Source: Nocardia pseudobrasiliensis NBRC 108224
Lineage (GTDB): Bacteria > Actinomycetota > Actinomycetes > Mycobacteriales > Mycobacteriaceae
Direction: 5' to 3'
Assembly: GCF_001613105.1 (NCBI RefSeq)
Contig: NZ_BDBS01000061.1
Location: forward strand, 1-64,000
DNA length: 64,000 nt
Shown here: one piece after another, positions 52,566 through 60,217 of the stretch
Layout: each line of letters opens with the position of its first letter
Numbering within the stretch: the first letter of the stretch is position 1
Program-made: the position numbers and the translations under genes
The notes under the pieces: generated by a model
The model's database searches: none
Told to the model about the DNA's origin: nothing
Seen by the model: the letters and a program-made list of their open reading frames with translations, nothing else

Positions 52566-53222
52566 TCAGGGGTGGGGTGGGGCGTCTATTCGGGTTATGA
52601 GGGTTTGGCCGTTGGAGGTGATCGTGGTTACCAGCTGGTGGTATGTGCGCGTGGAATTGTCCGGGCGGGACTCTGTGATCGCCACGTCGTAGCGGCCGTC
52701 GGGGAGCGGAGTGATCTGGACACAGTGGTGGGTCCCCGCGGGGATGGTGGCTATGCCGAGGTCTATCACCTGTGGGGGTGAGACCCAGGCGTCGGGGGTG
52801 GTGACCGTGCGGGCCAGCGCGCCGGAGCGGGCCGTGTAGTAAGCGTGCTGGAAGGCGAGGATGGCGTCGGGCGCGGTGGCGGTGGAACCAACGCCGTTGC
52901 CGCGCACCAGGTTTTCACTGCGCAGGGGGGCGCAGCCGGGGCCGCCGCCCAGGCCCAGGTCGGTGGTGCTGGCCAGGGGCTCGGCCAGGGAGGGTTGGAC
53001 GCCGGTCTCGATGCGGGCCAGGACGAAACCGCCCGCGATGGCCGCGGTGCCGATCATGGCGAACGAACCGATCATCATCCCGCGACTGTGGCGGCGACGC
53101 GGTAGGGCGTGGCGGCGTCGTGGTTGTGGCGGGGGAATCATTCCGGGCCACACGGGTTGCACCGCCGAGGCGGCCCGCAGCCTGCCAGCACGACGCGGCC
53201 TACTGAATTCGATCTCCGACAT
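52566..53222 (-). CDS. membrane-anchored protein of unknown function
   Basis: 218 aa: a basic, Pro/Arg-rich cytosolic N-terminus (PPPQPRRRHALPRRRHSRG), a single membrane helix (MMIGSFAMIGTAAIAGGFVL), and an outside domain with two cysteines (GGGPGCAPLRSENL; THHCVQITPL) that may pair. The helical stretch DAILAFQHAYYTARSGALAR resembles small substrate-binding or NTF2-like folds. Not recognised. Start ATG 53222. Confidence 0.65.
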   Translation of the reverse strand: MSEIEFSRPRRAGRLRAASAVQPVWPGMIPPPQPRRRHALPRRRHSRGMMIGSFAMIGTAAIAGGFVLARIETGVQPSLAEPLASTTDLGLGGGPGCAPLRSENLVRGNGVGSTATAPDAILAFQHAYYTARSGALARTVTTPDAWVSPPQVIDLGIATIPAGTHHCVQITPLPDGRYDVAITESRPDNSTRTYHQLVTTITSNGQTLITRIDAPPHP

Positions 53223-53583
53223 GGCCTCGCCGCACCCCCTTTCCGCGTCATCCCGGCACACCGGGATTCATCGCCTCCCGGCCGCCGGAATCCTCATCTC
53301 CCGGCCCGCCGGAATTCTCGTCTCCCGGCATGCCGATTTTTTCGTCTCCCGGCATGCGCTCCGCCGGGAACCGTCCCGCCTCGGCTCGCCGATTCGGTAT
53401 CAGGTTGGGCGATAACAACATTGCATATCGAAGGCCCGCACGCCGGGCGAATGCCCAAGTCGAGGGCATGATTTCGGATTACGATCCGCTCTCGGTCACC
53501 GAATTCCCCGGAAATTTCGTAACCTTCGGTAGGTTTTGCGTCGCCAGAGGCGCAAGGGATATCGAGCGAACGTTCGTCGAGTG
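53223..53583. other. 361-bp gene-free interval with tandem repeats
   Basis: No credible gene. The left half holds the 24-bp repeats at 53274-53366; the right half (53400-53560) is more AT-rich and may hold the promoter of the membrane-anchored protein gene on the minus strand. Confidence 0.45.
53274..53366. repeat. four 24-bp tandem repeats upstream of the membrane gene
   Basis: Copies begin at 53274, 53297, 53321 and 53345, each starting CTCCCGGC. Period 23-24. On the minus strand they could read as MPGDEnxG-like peptides in an open frame (53248-53469), but no start or codon bias supports that. Confidence 0.7.
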
Positions 53584-53952
53584 TCATTCGTCTACCGAGT
53601 AGAAGGAATCACCATCCTCCGGCGTGCCGTCGACCTGACCGGCGTGCCGGTGCGTCGGCGACGCATCCCGCCCGCGCGTGTCGGACCGCACGGAATCGAC
53701 GCCCTCGATCTGCGACCTCGCGTCCCCCGGTCTGAGCTCGTCCGCACCGACATCCGGCCGCTCCTGCGCCAGCCGCTGACCCAGCGGCTCGCCCTCGCGC
53801 TGTTCCCGAGCCGTCGTCCCGAACCGATCCGCGGCGGTCCAGTCCTCCGGCGGGGTCACCACGGCGTCCCCGTCGCGGTTACGGACCTCGTCGGAGTCCA
53901 GGCTCTCCTCCACGCTCAACATGTCCTCGTCGCGTTCATCCTGTCCATTCAT
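53584..53952 (-). CDS. DUF5709-like acidic protein
   Basis: 122 aa, very polar. LSVEESLDSDEVRNRDGDAV, TPPEDWTAADRFGTTAREQR and EGEPLGQRLAQERPDVGADE are the blocks I associate with DUF5709, an actinobacterial intrinsically disordered stress protein family. Start 53952 is chosen over upstream ATGs; a SigF-type promoter puts the transcript start within about 5 bases, suggesting a nearly leaderless message. 53922 is an alternative. Confidence 0.72.
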   Translation of the reverse strand: MNGQDERDEDMLSVEESLDSDEVRNRDGDAVVTPPEDWTAADRFGTTAREQREGEPLGQRLAQERPDVGADELRPGDARSQIEGVDSVRSDTRGRDASPTHRHAGQVDGTPEDGDSFYSVDE

Positions 53953-53961
53953 ATTCGCGTC

Positions 53962-53986
53962 GTTCCCCCGCATCTCCCCGGCAAAC
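53962..53986 (-). promoter_or_regulatory. SigF-type promoter for DUF5709 gene
   Basis: Minus-strand GTTT (53986-53983), 15 bases, GGGAAC (53967-53962); same form as that of the DoxX-repeat gene. Confidence 0.55.
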
Positions 53987-54219
53987 ACCACCACCGGCGT
54001 AGCCGCGCAGACGGCTCCCGTCCGACGACATGTCATCATCGCGTAATCCCGAATCCCGCTACCTCACTTACGCTTTAGTGACAACCCCCCGAGTGGCGGT
54101 CACCGGCCCGGACCGCTATGCTCTTGCCCGAAATTCGAAATCGCCTGGCGGTCTACGTATTTCATCCGACTCGTATACGCGGGGAAAGATTCGGGGGAAC
54201 CGCGGGTCGACGGGCGGGC

Positions 54220-55635
54220 ATGAACGCGAGCGTGCGAAAGGTGTCTCGAACGGTGAACCAGCCCCAGGCTCGGCCGGAGGATGCCGCGGTCGCGCCGCCG
54301 TCCCCGGCCACGTTCGGACGCACCGGATCGGCGAGCCGATTCCGAACCCCGGCACTGACATTCGTGGTCTGCGCCGCGCTCACCGCCGCCGCCGTGGCCG
54401 CCGCGGTCTGGTTCGCTCCGGAGTCGACACGCCTGACCGTCGCCATTGCGGGCGGCGTGTCCGCGCTGCTGCTGTGCCTGGCGATCACCGCCGCCGTCCA
54501 CTACCACGCGATCGCCCGCGAAGCCCGCATCGCGCTGGACCGGGTCGATCAGCTCGCCGCCGCCCGCGCCGCCGAGGCCGCCGCGGCCCTGACCGCCGCT
54601 CGCGACACCGCCGCCGCCCAGGCCCGCGAAACCCGCTCCAGCGACGGCCGCCGCGCCTCGGCCATGGCCGCCTTCGCCAATGCCGCGGGCCGCATGCAGG
54701 CGATGACCACGAGCATGCTCGCCGAACTGCGCGAGATGGAACACCGCCACGCCGACCCCACGGTCCTGGCCGACCTGCTGCAACTCGACCACCGCACCGC
54801 CCAGGCCGGTCGCCTGGCCGACAGCATCGCGGTCCTGTCCGGCGCCCGCTCCGGCCGCCGCTGGGCCAAACCCATTGCGATGGAATCGATCCTGCGCGGC
54901 GCGATGGGCCGAGTCGCGGGCTATCAGCGGGTGCGCCTGCGCGCGGTCGCCGAGATCGCCATCGCCGGACACGCGGCCGAGGGCGTCATGCATGCCCTGG
55001 CCGAACTGCTCGACAACGCCTGCAACTTCTCCCCGCCCACCACCGAGGTCCACGTCTACGCCGCCGAGGTGCCCGCGGGCGTGGTGGTGACCATCGAGGA
55101 CAGCGGCCTGGTGATGAGCGAATCGGCGCTGCGCCGCGCCGAACAGACCGTCGCGGGCGTCGCCACCGGCACGCCGCGCGGCGGCACCGCCCTGGATCTG
55201 TCCTCACTCACCGGCACCCGCCTGGGCCTGGCCGTAGTCGGGCATCTGGCCCGCAAACACGGTCTGACGGTGTCATATCGGCCCTCCGCGATCGGCGGCA
55301 CCGCGGTCGTGGTGGTCGTACCGCGCGAGCTGATCGTCCGACTGGACCGCTCCCCCGGATCGGTGGCCACCCTCACCCTGCCCGCGCCGCCGCCCACCCC
55401 GCATCCGATCGAACCGCCGCCCACCCCGGCGGCGACCGCCCCGACCGAGATCACCCTGCCCAAGCGCCGCCGTGGCAGCACCCTCGCCGCGGTCCATCCC
55501 GAGGGGCTGTCCGCGCCGCCGCCGAGCGCGCCGCCCGCCCCCGCCCCCGCGCAGCCGTCCGCCCTCGCCGCATTCCAGCGCGCGGTGTCCGGACGCGGCG
55601 CACCGTCCGAGTCCGTTGCCGTGGAGAAGGATTGA
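54220..55635 (+). CDS. cvnA: conservon histidine-kinase-like sensor (CvnA)
   Basis: 471 aa. Two membrane helices (FVVCAALTAAAVAAAVWFAP; LTVAIAGGVSALLLCLAITA) with only a short outside loop, a coiled linker, then a HATPase with N-box LAELLDNACNFSPP, G1 IEDSGLVMSE and G2-like TRLGLAVVGHLARKHG. No His phosphoacceptor (H-box) is evident, as in other conservon sensors. A proline-rich tail follows. The stop overlaps the next start by one base. ATG 54220 assumed; GTG 54253 possible. Confidence 0.87.
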   Translation: MNASVRKVSRTVNQPQARPEDAAVAPPSPATFGRTGSASRFRTPALTFVVCAALTAAAVAAAVWFAPESTRLTVAIAGGVSALLLCLAITAAVHYHAIAREARIALDRVDQLAAARAAEAAAALTAARDTAAAQARETRSSDGRRASAMAAFANAAGRMQAMTTSMLAELREMEHRHADPTVLADLLQLDHRTAQAGRLADSIAVLSGARSGRRWAKPIAMESILRGAMGRVAGYQRVRLRAVAEIAIAGHAAEGVMHALAELLDNACNFSPPTTEVHVYAAEVPAGVVVTIEDSGLVMSESALRRAEQTVAGVATGTPRGGTALDLSSLTGTRLGLAVVGHLARKHGLTVSYRPSAIGGTAVVVVVPRELIVRLDRSPGSVATLTLPAPPPTPHPIEPPPTPAATAPTEITLPKRRRGSTLAAVHPEGLSAPPPSAPPAPAPAQPSALAAFQRAVSGRGAPSESVAVEKD

Positions 55636-56042
55636 TGACACTGCCCGCGACGTCGCAGCTGGGTTGGCTGCTGGAACAACTGCTCTCGCGCACCCCGCGC
55701 GCCCGCCACGCCCTGCTGCTGTCCAGTGATGGCCTCAAGATCTGCCACACTCCCGAACTGTCCGTGGACAAGGCCGATCAACTGGCCGCCATCGCCGCGG
55801 GCATCCAGAGCCTCTCGCACGGCGCCTCCGTCGAATTCGGCGACGGCCGCTACGGCGTGCGCCAATCCATGACCGAGTTCTACGGCGGCATCCTGTTCAT
55901 CGTGGAGGCCGGACTCGGCGCGCATATCGCGGTCGTGGCCGCCGAGGACGCCGATGCCGGACTGGTCGGCCACAATATGCGCGAACTGGTCGAACAACTC
56001 GGTGAACATCTCTCGGCCGCACCGAGATCGAGCTTTTCGTGA
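55635..56042 (+). CDS. cvnB: conservon Roadblock/LC7 protein (CvnB)
   Basis: 135 aa Roadblock/LC7 fold (ARHALLLSSDGLKICHTPEL, FYGGILFIVEAGLGAHIAVV). MglB-like; by analogy it regulates the CvnD GTPase. AAGG precedes the ATG; it starts with a TGATG junction. Confidence 0.9.
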   Translation: MTLPATSQLGWLLEQLLSRTPRARHALLLSSDGLKICHTPELSVDKADQLAAIAAGIQSLSHGASVEFGDGRYGVRQSMTEFYGGILFIVEAGLGAHIAVVAAEDADAGLVGHNMRELVEQLGEHLSAAPRSSFS

Positions 56043-56410
56043 CACGACCCGGTCGCGACGACGACCCCGATCGGCTCTACACGCTGACCGGGGGCCGCAG
56101 CAGGCCCGACAGCGACGCCTTCGATCTGGTCACCCTCGTGGTCAGCGAATTCGAACCGACGCCGGGCATGCAGTCCGAGCACCGGGCGATCCTGTCGATC
56201 TGCCGAGCCCCGACCGCGGTGGTCGAGATCGCCGCCGAACTGCGCGTCCCCGTGGGCATCGCGATGGTGCTGCTCTCGGATCTGCTGCACACAGGCAAGA
56301 TCACCGTGCGCCATCCGCAGCTGTCCTCGAATACGCCCGGGGCGCCGTGGAATTCCATGCCAGACACCGCAACCCTCGAGAAGGTACTCGTTGGTCTCCG
56401 CAAGCTTTGA
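56039..56410 (+). CDS. cvnC: conservon DUF742 protein (CvnC)
   Basis: 123 aa DUF742 winged-helix-like: RLYTLTGGRSRPDSDAFDLV, SICRAPTAVVEIAAELRVPV and VLLSDLLHTGKITVRHP. Adapter in conservon signalling; GTG start in a GTGA overlap. Confidence 0.9.
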   Translation: MTRPGRDDDPDRLYTLTGGRSRPDSDAFDLVTLVVSEFEPTPGMQSEHRAILSICRAPTAVVEIAAELRVPVGIAMVLLSDLLHTGKITVRHPQLSSNTPGAPWNSMPDTATLEKVLVGLRKL

Positions 56411-57011
56411 TCCGCGACCGGCGCGGGCCGACGCGCCGCTGCACAGCTCCACCCGCAACGGCTTCAAGATCGTCATCGTCGGCGGCTTCGGCGTCGGCAA
56501 GACGACGATGGTCCGATCGGTCAGCGAGATCCGCCCGCTCGACACCGAGGCCACCATGACCGATGCCGGTGTGGGCGTTGACGATCCGACCGGCGCGCCC
56601 GACAAGTCCACCACCACCGTCGCCTTCGACTTCGGCCGCATCAGCATCGACGCCGAGCATGTGCTGTACCTGTTCGGCGCGCCCGGCCAGGAACGCTTCT
56701 GGTTCCTGTGGGATCGGCTGTTCACCGGGGCCCTCGGCGCGATCGTACTGGTCGATCCGCGCCGCATCGCCGACTGCTGGTACGCCATCGACCGCCTCGA
56801 ACATCAGCGCACCCCGTTCGTGGTGGCCTGCAACGTCTTCGGCGAACAGCCGCAGAACCCCCACCTGGTCCGCGACGCGCTGGACCTGGATCCCCATGTG
56901 CCCCTGCTGGATTGCGACGCTCGCTCGCGCGGCTCCTGCAAGCAGGTGCTGATCACGCTCGTCGAACATCTCTACAGTTTCGCCCCGCCGACCCCGGAGA
57001 TCGCGACATGA
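56391..57011 (+). CDS. cvnD: conservon small GTPase (CvnD)
   Basis: 206 aa Ras-like GTPase: G1 GGFGVGKTTMV, G3 LFGAPGQER, and G4 changed to ACNVF in place of NKxD, as often in bacterial MglA/CvnD proteins. The TTG start lies 20 bases inside cvnC, implying coupled translation. CvnD switches between GDP and GTP states under CvnB. Confidence 0.88.
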   Translation: MVSASFDPRPARADAPLHSSTRNGFKIVIVGGFGVGKTTMVRSVSEIRPLDTEATMTDAGVGVDDPTGAPDKSTTTVAFDFGRISIDAEHVLYLFGAPGQERFWFLWDRLFTGALGAIVLVDPRRIADCWYAIDRLEHQRTPFVVACNVFGEQPQNPHLVRDALDLDPHVPLLDCDARSRGSCKQVLITLVEHLYSFAPPTPEIAT

Positions 57012-58273
57012 CCATGCCGTACGCCGCCCCCGGTCGATCCGGACAGCCGACCGCGATCCCGTTGAGCGGCCCGCGTTTTCACACCGATCCGCAGCAGCTC
57101 TATCGCGAGATGCGCCGCGAACACGGTCCGGTGGTGGCGGTCGAACTACCCGGCGGCGTCCCGGCGTGGCTGGTCATCGGCTATCGCGAACTGCATCAGG
57201 TCACCAGCGATCCCGAACTGTTCCCGCGTGATGTGAGCCTGTGGAACCAGTGGCCCAACATCCCGCCGGACTGGCCGCTGCTGCCCATGGTCGGCCAGCC
57301 CATGCCCTCGATCTACTTCACCGCGGGCGCCGAACACCGCCGCCACGTCTCGATGGTCGAACCCGCGCTCGAGCAGGTCGACCCGTTCGAATTGCGCAGC
57401 GCCTGTGAGGAATTGGCCGATCGGCTAATCGACGGCTTCTGCGGTCGCGGCCAGGCCGAACTGGTCACCGACTTCGCCGAACCGCTGCCGGTGCTCGCGC
57501 TGGCGCGCATACTCGGATTCCCGGACGAGGACGGTCCGGATCTGGCCTGGACCATGAAGACCTTCACTGACGGCGGCCCCGACGCGCAGGCCGCGCATCT
57601 GCGCTTCGCCGAACATATGCAGCGCCTGCTGGCCGCCAAGAAGGCCCATCCCGGCGAGGATCTGGTCTCGCGCATGCTGGCCTGCCCGATGCCGTTCACC
57701 GATCAGGAATACGTGCTGGACCTGATGGCGATCACCGCCGCCGGACACCTGCCGACCGCGGACTGGATCGGAAACTCGGTGCGGCTCATGCTGACCGACG
57801 ATCGCTTCGCCGCCGCGCTGGGCGGCGGCCGCCACAGCATCGGCCAGGCGATGAACGAGGTGCTGTGGGAGGACACCCCCACCCAGATCCTCGCCGGACG
57901 CTGGGCCGCCCGCGACACCCGCCTGGGTGAGCGCATCGTGCGCGCGGGCGATCTGGTGCTGCTGGGCCTGGCCGCCGCCAACGCCGATCCCCATGTGCGC
58001 CAGCACTTCGCCGACGGCGTGGAGCCCGCCCACAGCGGCAACAGCGCCCATTTCGCCTTCAGCTACGGCGAATACCGGTGCCCGTTCCCCGCCCAGCAGA
58101 TCGCCGAGATCGTCGCGCGCACCGGTATCGAGGTGCTGCTGGATCGGCTGCCCGATATCGATCTGGCCGTGCCCGCGCAGAACCTGGTTCGACGGCCCTC
58201 GGCGTTCCTGCGCGGAATGACCTCCCTCCCAGTATGTTTCACCCCAGTTCGCGCCGTCGGAGGTGCCCCATGA
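57008..58273 (+). CDS. cytochrome P450, CYP157-like, lacking ExxR
   Basis: 421 aa. The heme Cys loop FSYGEYRCPF is present, but the K-helix reads NEVLW (ExxR arginine replaced by Trp) and the I-helix AAGHLPTADW lacks the usual acid-Thr pair. Loss of ExxR is known in Streptomyces CYP157, which are conservon P450s, so this is a family trait rather than an error. ATGA overlap with cvnD. Substrate unknown. Confidence 0.88.
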   Translation: MTMPYAAPGRSGQPTAIPLSGPRFHTDPQQLYREMRREHGPVVAVELPGGVPAWLVIGYRELHQVTSDPELFPRDVSLWNQWPNIPPDWPLLPMVGQPMPSIYFTAGAEHRRHVSMVEPALEQVDPFELRSACEELADRLIDGFCGRGQAELVTDFAEPLPVLALARILGFPDEDGPDLAWTMKTFTDGGPDAQAAHLRFAEHMQRLLAAKKAHPGEDLVSRMLACPMPFTDQEYVLDLMAITAAGHLPTADWIGNSVRLMLTDDRFAAALGGGRHSIGQAMNEVLWEDTPTQILAGRWAARDTRLGERIVRAGDLVLLGLAAANADPHVRQHFADGVEPAHSGNSAHFAFSYGEYRCPFPAQQIAEIVARTGIEVLLDRLPDIDLAVPAQNLVRRPSAFLRGMTSLPVCFTPVRAVGGAP

Positions 58274-59508
58274 GTACATCCTGTCCGCATGCCGAGACTC
58301 TCGTCATCGACCCCATGATCGGTGATCTGTCCGGCGAGACGGCGAAGCTGCGGGAGATGGGACCGCTGGCGCGTATCGATCTGCTCGGCGCGAGGGCGTG
58401 GACCGTGACCACCCACGCCCTGGCTCGGCAACTGCTGGTCGATCCGCGCCTGGTGAAGGACATCGAGCACTGGGGGCTGTGGCAGTCCGGCGAGGTGACC
58501 CGGCAGTGGCCGCTGATCGGCATGATCGACGCGGGCCGTTCCATGTTCACCGTCGACGGCGCCGAACACCGCCGACTACGTATCAAGACCACACAGGCCC
58601 TCTCCCCGCGCCGCCTCGACGCGCTGCGCCCGGTGATCGAGCGCCTCACCGCCGAACTGCTCGACGATCTCGCCGCCGCCGGACGCGACGGCGCGGTGGT
58701 GGATCTGAAATCCGTCTTCGCCTATCCGCTTCCGATGCGGGTGATCAGCGAACTCATGGGTGTTCCACGCGCCGACCACGATTGGCTGCTCGACTCCTAC
58801 AAGGCCTTCTTCTCCCTGCTCACGCCGCAGGACCGACGCCTGGCCGTCATCGAGGAGCTCGACGACTACTTCACCGACATGGTCCGTAAGAAGACCGCCC
58901 AGCCCGGCGACGACCTCACCTCGGCATTCATCCTCGCCGACGACGGCGGCGACCGGCTCACCGAGGAGGAGGTCGTCGGCAATCTCAAGGCGCTCGTCGC
59001 CGCGGGCCACGAGACCACCGTCTCGCTCATCCTCACCACCGCGCGCGCCCTGCTCACCCACCCCGACCAGTTCGCCCGGGTCCGCAGCGGCGACTACGAC
59101 TGGAAGCAGGCCATCGAGGAGGCCCTGCGCTGGGACGGGCCCGTCATCCATCTGCTCATGCGCTTCGCCACCGAGGACATCGCCATCGGCGACACCATCA
59201 TCGAGAAGGGCGAGGGCGTGGTCATGTCCTACCGCACCATCGGCCGCGACACCACCCTGCACGGCCCCGACGCCGACGACTACGACCTCACCCGCCCAAC
59301 CGCCAACCGCCACATGTCCTTCGGCTACGGCCCCCACATCTGTCCCGGCGCGGCCCTGTCCCGCCTCGAGGCCGCCATAGCCCTCCCGGCCCTGTTCGAC
59401 CGCTTCCCCACCCTCGACCTCGCCGTCCCCGCCGACCAGATCGGCAACCTCCCGGTCCTCACCCAGAACGACCTGGCAGCCTTCCCAATCCGACTCACCA
59501 CACCCTGA
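58270..59508 (+). CDS. cytochrome P450, CYP154-like
   Basis: 412 aa canonical P450: I-helix LVAAGHETTVSL, ExxR in EEALRWD, heme FGYGPHICPGAALSRLE. Paired with the ExxR-less P450 and overlapping it by 4 bases (ATGA), as CYP157/CYP154 pairs in conservons. Biased C-ended codons. Confidence 0.9.
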   Translation: MSTSCPHAETLVIDPMIGDLSGETAKLREMGPLARIDLLGARAWTVTTHALARQLLVDPRLVKDIEHWGLWQSGEVTRQWPLIGMIDAGRSMFTVDGAEHRRLRIKTTQALSPRRLDALRPVIERLTAELLDDLAAAGRDGAVVDLKSVFAYPLPMRVISELMGVPRADHDWLLDSYKAFFSLLTPQDRRLAVIEELDDYFTDMVRKKTAQPGDDLTSAFILADDGGDRLTEEEVVGNLKALVAAGHETTVSLILTTARALLTHPDQFARVRSGDYDWKQAIEEALRWDGPVIHLLMRFATEDIAIGDTIIEKGEGVVMSYRTIGRDTTLHGPDADDYDLTRPTANRHMSFGYGPHICPGAALSRLEAAIALPALFDRFPTLDLAVPADQIGNLPVLTQNDLAAFPIRLTTP

Positions 59509-59529
59509 CCCGGGCTCCTCCGGCCCGGG
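59509..59529 (+). terminator. hairpin terminator of the conservon
   Basis: CCCGGGC (59509-59515) pairs with GCCCGGG (59523-59529) around TCCTCCG directly after the P450 stop. Confidence 0.6.
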
Positions 59530-59570
59530 GCCTCGCTTGCCCGGACCCTCTCCCTGGGTCCGGGCCCCTA

Positions 59571-59640
59571 CCTTGTCCGGGCCCCACCTTGTCTGGGCCC
59601 CACCTTGTCTGAGCCCCACCTTGTCTGAGCCCCCTCCGCG
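59571..59640. repeat. four copies of a ~16-bp CCTTGTCTGGGCCCCA unit
   Basis: CCTTGTCCGGGCCCCA, CCTTGTCTGGGCCCCA, CCTTGTCTGAGCCCCA and CCTTGTCTGAGCCCCC follow head to tail from 59571 to about 59634; degraded copies continue to 59665. The whole 59530-59824 interval has no gene. Confidence 0.8.
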
Positions 59641-59680
59641 TCTGGGCTCGCCTCCCTTGTCCGGGCCGAAGGCTCGGATC

Positions 59681-59748
59681 AATACCCGGGGGTATTTCAT
59701 ACCCAAAGGCATTGAATTCCAACGAGTATTGAATACCCGAAGGTATTC
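59681..59748 (+). promoter_or_regulatory. two perfect palindromes before the Roadblock operon
   Basis: AATACCC-GG-GGGTATT (59681-59696) and GAATACC-CGAA-GGTATTC (59731-59748) have 7-base perfect arms with centres 51 bases apart, about five helical turns; GGTAT-TTC-ATACC (59691-59703) overlaps the first. They lie in an AT-rich break in very GC-rich DNA, 77-144 bases upstream of the operon. The sites look like operators for a dimeric regulator that can loop DNA; its gene is not obvious. Confidence 0.6.
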
Positions 59749-59824
59749 TCCATAATTTGCCGGACATCAACCATCAATATTGTGTAGCGTCTGGAATCCT
59801 GAAACACTCACGGGGAACGGCGAA

Positions 59825-60217
59825 GTGATCAGTATTGACGGCTGCATGACGCGCATTATGGACATTCCGGGCGCACGCAGTGTGACGCTGGTGGACGGTG
59901 CGAGCGGATTGTCGGTCGCGGCGGCCGGGCGGCACGCGATTGTCGATCAGCACGAGGACGCGGCGACGACAACGGACGTGGTCCGGGCCGTATTGGCGTG
60001 TCCCGCACTGTCGACCGGCCGGCCCGGCGACGATGTCACCGAGATCATCATCGGCGGCGCCTACGGCTTTCATCTATTGCGCCTGGTGGCCGGCGATTTC
60101 GACGGGCGGCTGTTCGTCCATGTGCTGTTCGACGGCGACACCGGCAATCTGGCCATGGCCCGCTACCGATTGCAGGGAATTCTCGACGAATTTGCCGAGG
60201 ACGGTCATGGCCGTTGA
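59825..60217 (+). CDS. Roadblock/LC7-like protein, first gene of second operon
   Basis: 130 aa. Fold cues match its paralogue at 61515: MTRIMDIPGARSVTLVDGAS, GDDVTEIIIGGAYGFHLLRL, LFVHVLFDGDTGNLAMARYR, LQGILDEFAEDG. GTG 59825 has GGGGAAC about 8 bases upstream; an in-frame ATG at 59846 is possible. Overlaps the next gene by 11 bases. Predicted Roadblock signalling subunit without a linked GTPase. Confidence 0.72.
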   Translation: MISIDGCMTRIMDIPGARSVTLVDGASGLSVAAAGRHAIVDQHEDAATTTDVVRAVLACPALSTGRPGDDVTEIIIGGAYGFHLLRLVAGDFDGRLFVHVLFDGDTGNLAMARYRLQGILDEFAEDGHGR

